Assembly (NCBI GenBank): GCA_030641535.1
Contig: DAOWHG010000099.1
Coordinates: forward strand, 1-9,062
Source: Mycoplasmatota bacterium
GTDB taxonomy: Bacteria; Bacillota_I; Bacilli_A; Izemoplasmatales; Izemoplasmataceae
DNA length: 9,062 nt
Direction of reading: 5' to 3'
A program made the translations under genes and the position numbers. This document shows, in pieces, positions 6,286 to 9,062 of this stretch (position 1 is its first letter; each line of letters starts with the position of its first letter). The notes under the pieces were generated by a model that saw only the letters and a list, made by a program, of their open reading frames with translations, was not told the DNA's origin and made no database searches.

Positions 6286-7159
6286 TGAAGAGCAAAATCT
6301 AGAAAGAATCGATAAAATATTAAGTGAAGTCTTAGATTATTCCCGTAGTAAAGTTCAAGCAATGATTAAAGAAAACACTATCTTAGTAAATGATAATCCT
6401 GTTAAAGCTAACTACAAAGTAAAAACTAACGATATCGTCACTGTAGAAGAAATGGTTGAAAGAGAAATTGAATTAACTCCAGAAAATATTGATATTGATA
6501 TCGTTTATCAAGATGATTATCTACTTATTGTAAATAAAGATTATCATCTAGTAGTTCACCCAGGAGCAGGGAACACTAGTGGTACACTTGTAAATGCTTT
6601 GTTGTATCATATTAAGGATTTTAAAGCTATCAAAGGTGAAATTAGACCTGGGATAGTTCACCGAATTGATAAAGAAACTAGTGGATTATTAGTAATTGCC
6701 AAAACAGATAAAGCCCTAGCTGATTTATCTAATCAAATGAAAGAAAAAACTGTCACAAGAAAATATATCGCATTAGTTGAAGGTGTTATTCCTCATAACT
6801 TAGGAAAGATAAATGCACCAATAGGTAGAGATCCTAAGAATAGACAAAGAATGGCAGTAACTGAAAAAGGAAAAACATCAGTTACAAACTTTAAAGTTCT
6901 TACTAGATATTCTAAAAACACATTAATAGAGTGTGAGTTAGAAACTGGAAGAACACACCAAATACGCGTTCACCTTGATTATATTGGTCATCCCCTAGTA
7001 GGAGACCCGAAATACGGAAGACGTAAAACAGAAACAAAATACGGTCAATTTCTCCATGCTAAAACATTAGGATTTATTCATCCTAATACATTAGAATATA
7101 TGGAATTTGATTCAGAGTTACCATTGTACTTTAAGGAGCACCTAGAGACTCTAGAATAG
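6266..7159 (+). CDS. rluD: RluA/RluD-family 23S rRNA pseudouridine synthase (YlyB-like)
   Basis: This enzyme isomerises uridines in structured RNA to pseudouridine; the RluD type modifies helix 69 of 23S rRNA. The 297 residues start with an S4 RNA-binding domain (about 12-60, LERIDKILSEVLDYSRSKVQAMI). The catalytic RluA domain follows: VVHPGAGNTSGTLVNAL, then HRIDKETSGLLVIAKT (132-147) with catalytic Asp135, RKYIALVEG, CELETGRTHQIRVHL and HPLVGDPKYG. Length and layout match B. subtilis YlyB (about 303). Position after lspA supports the RluD/YlyB assignment, but sequence alone does not fix the target positions, so the symbol is tentative and RluC/RluA-like specificity is possible. ATG 6266 lies inside the last codons of lspA and has a strong GGAGGATC (6252-6259) six bases upstream, so translation need not depend only on coupling. 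Confidence 0.93.
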   Translation: MLEIKINEEQNLERIDKILSEVLDYSRSKVQAMIKENTILVNDNPVKANYKVKTNDIVTVEEMVEREIELTPENIDIDIVYQDDYLLIVNKDYHLVVHPGAGNTSGTLVNALLYHIKDFKAIKGEIRPGIVHRIDKETSGLLVIAKTDKALADLSNQMKEKTVTRKYIALVEGVIPHNLGKINAPIGRDPKNRQRMAVTEKGKTSVTNFKVLTRYSKNTLIECELETGRTHQIRVHLDYIGHPLVGDPKYGRRKTETKYGQFLHAKTLGFIHPNTLEYMEFDSELPLYFKEHLETLE

Positions 7160-7168
7160 GGGATTTAT

Positions 7169-8119
7169 ATGGCTGATATTTATATGCATTCAAAATTCGC
7201 AGAAGAAGTAATAAATGAAATTGAATACGATTTTGATAAAAAAATCGTTTTTCTTGCTGCTCAAGGTCCTGATCCTCTTTACTATCATTTCTTTAGTAAA
7301 GATTACAAAGAATATAAGAAATACGCTGATTTAATGCATCGGAAAGATACTGATAAATTCTTCTTTAACATGATTAAATATGTTAAAGAGAATCTTAATA
7401 AAGATAGTTATTCTTTTTTAGTAGGTTTTATTTGTCATTACGCTTTAGATGTGAAAATTCATCCGTATATTTATCATAATGTCGGTGTTTATAACAAAGA
7501 CGATAAGTCAACTCGTAGTTATAGAGGGCTTCATTTAAGGTTTGAACGCTCTATGGATGCTTTGTTAATTGAAAGAGATTTAGGAATCAAACATAATAAA
7601 TTTAGTTTAATTGATAAGCATTACCCACTTAAAACAGCTAACTTTACAGCATTAAAGATTATGGATTATACTTTAAAAGAGACTTACGGTAAAGAGCATG
7701 GTGGAATAATGTATTTAATAAGTAGTCAAGGAATGTATAAAAACTTAAAACATTTTGTAAGAGACCGCTTTGGTATTAAAAAACAAATATTTAGAGTAAT
7801 TGATTTATTCAATAATAAAAAAGATATGTCTTATCGTGATGTACCATTTTATAATCATCTTGAAAATTACGACTTCCATAACTTAGAAAAAAAGACTTGG
7901 TATCACCCAGTAACAAATGAAGAATATAACTATTCAGTAATAGACCTCTATGACCAAGCAGCTAAAATGGCTACAACAATCATTGAAGAAGTTTCAGCAT
8001 ATTTATATGAAGATAAGACTATTGACCTTCCTAGCTTATTTGAAAACCTTTCTTATAATACAGGAATCAATTGTGACCAGCTTAAACCAATGAAATATTT
8101 TAATATATACCGAAAATAA
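7169..8119 (+). CDS. Zinc-dependent phospholipase C-like family protein
   Basis: The 316-residue protein resembles the all-helical zinc-dependent phospholipase C / S1-P1 nuclease-like fold as found in uncharacterised Bacillota proteins. Candidate metal residues occur in the expected style: His7 near the N-terminus (MADIYMHSKFAEE), Asp35 in AAQGPDPLYYH, His90 and Asp94 in ICHYALDVKIHPYIYH, His98, then His122 with Glu126 and Asp130 in RGLHLRFERSMD. The rest is charged and has no family motif I recognise. There is no signal peptide or membrane helix, unlike secreted toxins such as alpha-toxin, so the protein is probably cytoplasmic and its substrate is unknown; phospholipase activity should not be assumed. 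AGGGGAT (7158-7164) overlaps the rluD stop and serves the ATG. It is the last gene of the run and is followed at once by a strong terminator. Confidence 0.82.
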   Translation: MADIYMHSKFAEEVINEIEYDFDKKIVFLAAQGPDPLYYHFFSKDYKEYKKYADLMHRKDTDKFFFNMIKYVKENLNKDSYSFLVGFICHYALDVKIHPYIYHNVGVYNKDDKSTRSYRGLHLRFERSMDALLIERDLGIKHNKFSLIDKHYPLKTANFTALKIMDYTLKETYGKEHGGIMYLISSQGMYKNLKHFVRDRFGIKKQIFRVIDLFNNKKDMSYRDVPFYNHLENYDFHNLEKKTWYHPVTNEEYNYSVIDLYDQAAKMATTIIEEVSAYLYEDKTIDLPSLFENLSYNTGINCDQLKPMKYFNIYRK

Positions 8120-8144
8120 GCAACTAAAAAAGTTGCTTTTTTTT
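8118..8144 (+). terminator. Intrinsic terminator at the end of the operon
   Basis: Positions 8118-8125 (AAGCAACT) pair with 8131-8138 (AGTTGCTT) around an AAAAA loop, and an unbroken run of eight T covers 8137-8144. The stem starts inside the stop codon of the phospholipase C-like gene. This is a textbook rho-independent terminator for the + strand. Confidence 0.92.
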
Positions 8145-8158
8145 ATAATTTTTTTAAT

Positions 8159-8198
8159 AAGCTCAAAGTATAATGACCAGTTATATTTTGAGCTTTTT
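8159..8198 (+). terminator. Second, tandem intrinsic terminator
   Basis: Positions 8159-8173 pair with 8181-8195 (15 pairs, one G-U) around the seven-base loop TGACCAG, followed by T through 8198. It lies 15 bases after the first terminator and would stop read-through before the polymerase promoter. On the - strand the stem is followed by TTATTAAAAAAA, not a T-tract, so it should work in the + direction only. Confidence 0.82.
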
Positions 8199-8208
8199 AT
8201 ATCTTTCA

Positions 8209-8264
8209 CCTATCTTGTAAGTAGTAGTATATTTAATTATAATATACTTAACAAAGAAGATAGG
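8209..8264 (+). repeat. Two nested, nearly coaxial inverted repeats around the polymerase promoter
   Basis: The outer pair is CCTATCTT (8209-8216) and AAGATAGG (8257-8264). The inner pair is AGTATATT (8226-8233) and AATATACT (8241-8248) around TAATTAT. The centres are at 8236.5 and 8237. All four arms are perfect eight-base matches. The inner dyad covers the -10 box, the left outer arm overlaps the -35 box and the right outer arm overlaps the Shine-Dalgarno, so this could be an operator for a dimeric or tetrameric regulator. Confidence 0.6.
8215..8243 (+). promoter_or_regulatory. Sigma-A promoter for the Y-family polymerase gene
   Basis: A -35 box TTGTAA (8215-8220, four of six consensus bases) and a perfect -10 box TATAAT (8238-8243) are separated by exactly 17 bases. 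Transcription should start near 8250, giving a leader of roughly 27 bases before the TTG at 8277. It lies downstream of two terminators, so the polymerase gene forms its own transcription unit. Confidence 0.8.
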
Positions 8265-8269
8265 AGGTG
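8262..8269 (+). promoter_or_regulatory. Strong Shine-Dalgarno fixing the TTG start at 8277
   Basis: AGGAGGTG is a near-perfect ribosome site seven bases before TTG 8277. The only nearby alternative, GTG 8268, runs straight into a TAG, and no ATG occurs in frame upstream. The first bases of the site belong to the right arm of the outer inverted repeat. Confidence 0.8.
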
Positions 8270-8276
8270 TAGTAAC

Positions 8277-9062
8277 TTGGAACAATATAAAATACATAAA
8301 AACATTATCTGTATTGATTTAAAAAGCTTCTACGCCTCTGTAGAATGCGTTTTAAGAGGGTTAAACCCTTTCACTACACCTTTAGTTGTAGCTGATAAAT
8401 CTCGCTCAAACGGGAGTATTGTTTTAGCTGTTACGCCATACCTCAAAAAACGTGGTGTAAAAGGGAGATGCCGTGTTTTTGAGTTACCTGATGATCCTAC
8501 TATAATATTTGCTAAACCTCGAATGAAGAAGTATCTAGAATTTTCAACTAGAATCATTGAAATTTACCTGAAATACGTTTCATATGAAGATATGCATATT
8601 TATTCAGTAGATGAAGTTTTTCTTGATTTGACCAGCTATTTAAGCTTTTACAATAAAACAGATGTTGAAATGGCTGAGATTATTTTAAAAGACATAATGA
8701 AAACCACTAAAATTCCAGCAACATGTGGAATTGGTCCTAATATGCTTCTTAGTAAAATAGCGTTGGATGTTGAAAGTAAAAAGTCACCTACTTTTATCGC
8801 AAAATGGACATACGATGATGTTCCTTCAAAGCTATGGAATATCTCACCAATTTCAAAAATGTGGGGTATTGGTAGAAACATGGAGCGTAATTTAAACCGT
8901 CTTGGTATTAACAGTATTGGAGATTTAGCAAACTACCCTCTTGAAAAACTCCAAAGATATTATGGAATTATGGGTGAAGAACTATATCATCATGCTCATG
9001 GAATAGATATGTCTATTATTAATGAAAAACTTGTTTACAAGCCAGTTTCAAAAAGTTATGGA
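8277..9062 (+). CDS. Y-family DNA polymerase, UvrX/UmuC-like, 5' part
   Basis: The frame is open from the TTG at 8277 to the right edge (262 codons, no stop), so this is the N-terminal part of a protein that in B. subtilis UvrX/YqjW has about 415 residues. It encodes a translesion DNA polymerase. Seen in order: CIDLKSFYASVEC (12-24) with catalytic Asp14 and steric-gate Tyr19, VLAVTPYLKKRGVK, ELPDDP, AKPRMKKYLEFS, then IYSVDEVFLDL with catalytic Asp112 and Glu113 of the palm. TCGIGPNMLLSKIALD with Lys160 follows, then a helix-hairpin-helix region MWGIGRNMERNLNRLGINSIGDL (195-217). The KSFYASVEC and YLKKRG wording is of the UvrX type rather than DinB/Pol IV. The C-terminal little-finger domain and any beta-clamp motif lie outside the window. 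It has its own promoter inside nested dyads; no Bacillus-type LexA box is visible. Function is clear, but its regulation is not. Confidence 0.93.
   Translation, partial: MEQYKIHKNIICIDLKSFYASVECVLRGLNPFTTPLVVADKSRSNGSIVLAVTPYLKKRGVKGRCRVFELPDDPTIIFAKPRMKKYLEFSTRIIEIYLKYVSYEDMHIYSVDEVFLDLTSYLSFYNKTDVEMAEIILKDIMKTTKIPATCGIGPNMLLSKIALDVESKKSPTFIAKWTYDDVPSKLWNISPISKMWGIGRNMERNLNRLGINSIGDLANYPLEKLQRYYGIMGEELYHHAHGIDMSIINEKLVYKPVSKSYG

Noticed and set aside
8330..8881. Open frames on the - strand at 8330-8557 and 8648-8881
   Set aside because: They lie fully antisense to the Y-family polymerase, whose motifs are unmistakable, and their translations show no recognisable domain.
1..9062. Mobile element, CRISPR array, tRNA or rRNA genes, or phage modules
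   Set aside because: No transposase or integrase motifs, no regularly spaced repeats, no cloverleaf-like sequence and no rRNA-like conserved blocks were seen on either strand by eye.

Overview
The window is AT-rich bacterial chromosome with tightly packed genes, all read on the + strand. Purine-rich Shine-Dalgarno sites (AGGAGG, AGGTGAT) precede nearly every gene. TGG encodes Trp in several proteins and TGA ends two genes (at 4412-4414 and 5431-5433), so the code is the standard bacterial one, not the mycoplasma code. The gene content (Bacillus-like LspA with a neighbouring RluD-type gene, SepM/YlbL-like protease, UvrX-like polymerase) points to a low-GC Bacillota or a related TGA-as-stop lineage such as Acholeplasma/Izemoplasma/Haloplasma or Erysipelotrichia. 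That placement is inference; no rRNA or marker is present to settle it.

Layout: (1) 2-876 holds the 3' end of an AI-2E/PerM family permease gene, overlapping by one base a four-helix membrane protein gene that ends in a hairpin with a short T-tract (875-899). (2) 914-3909 holds tcdA (tRNA ct6A formation), msrA (methionine sulfoxide repair), and the overlapping pair psuK-psuG (pseudouridine catabolism). (3) 3944-5785 holds a dCMP deaminase of the eukaryote-like DCTD type, a membrane-anchored PDZ-Lon-type serine protease (SepM/YlbL-like), and a small three-helix membrane protein; their genes overlap by 4 and 8 bases. (4) 5800-8119 holds lspA, an RluD-type rRNA pseudouridine synthase and a cytoplasmic zinc-dependent phospholipase C-like protein, closed by two tandem terminator hairpins (8118-8144 and 8159-8198). 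(5) From 8209 a new transcription unit starts: a near-consensus sigma-A promoter inside two nested, almost coaxial inverted repeats, followed by a UvrX-like Y-family DNA polymerase gene that runs off the right edge.

Working together: PsuK and PsuG convert free pseudouridine to uracil and ribose 5-phosphate, while RluD further down makes pseudouridine in rRNA and TcdA finishes a tRNA anticodon-loop modification. The dCMP deaminase supplies dUMP for dTTP synthesis. LspA and the Lon-like protease act at the membrane on lipoproteins and an unknown substrate. Most of this is housekeeping. I found no clear mobile element, CRISPR array, RNA gene or new multi-gene system. The least explained features are the nested dyads at the polymerase promoter, the hairpin directly in front of tcdA, and the two unassigned membrane proteins.
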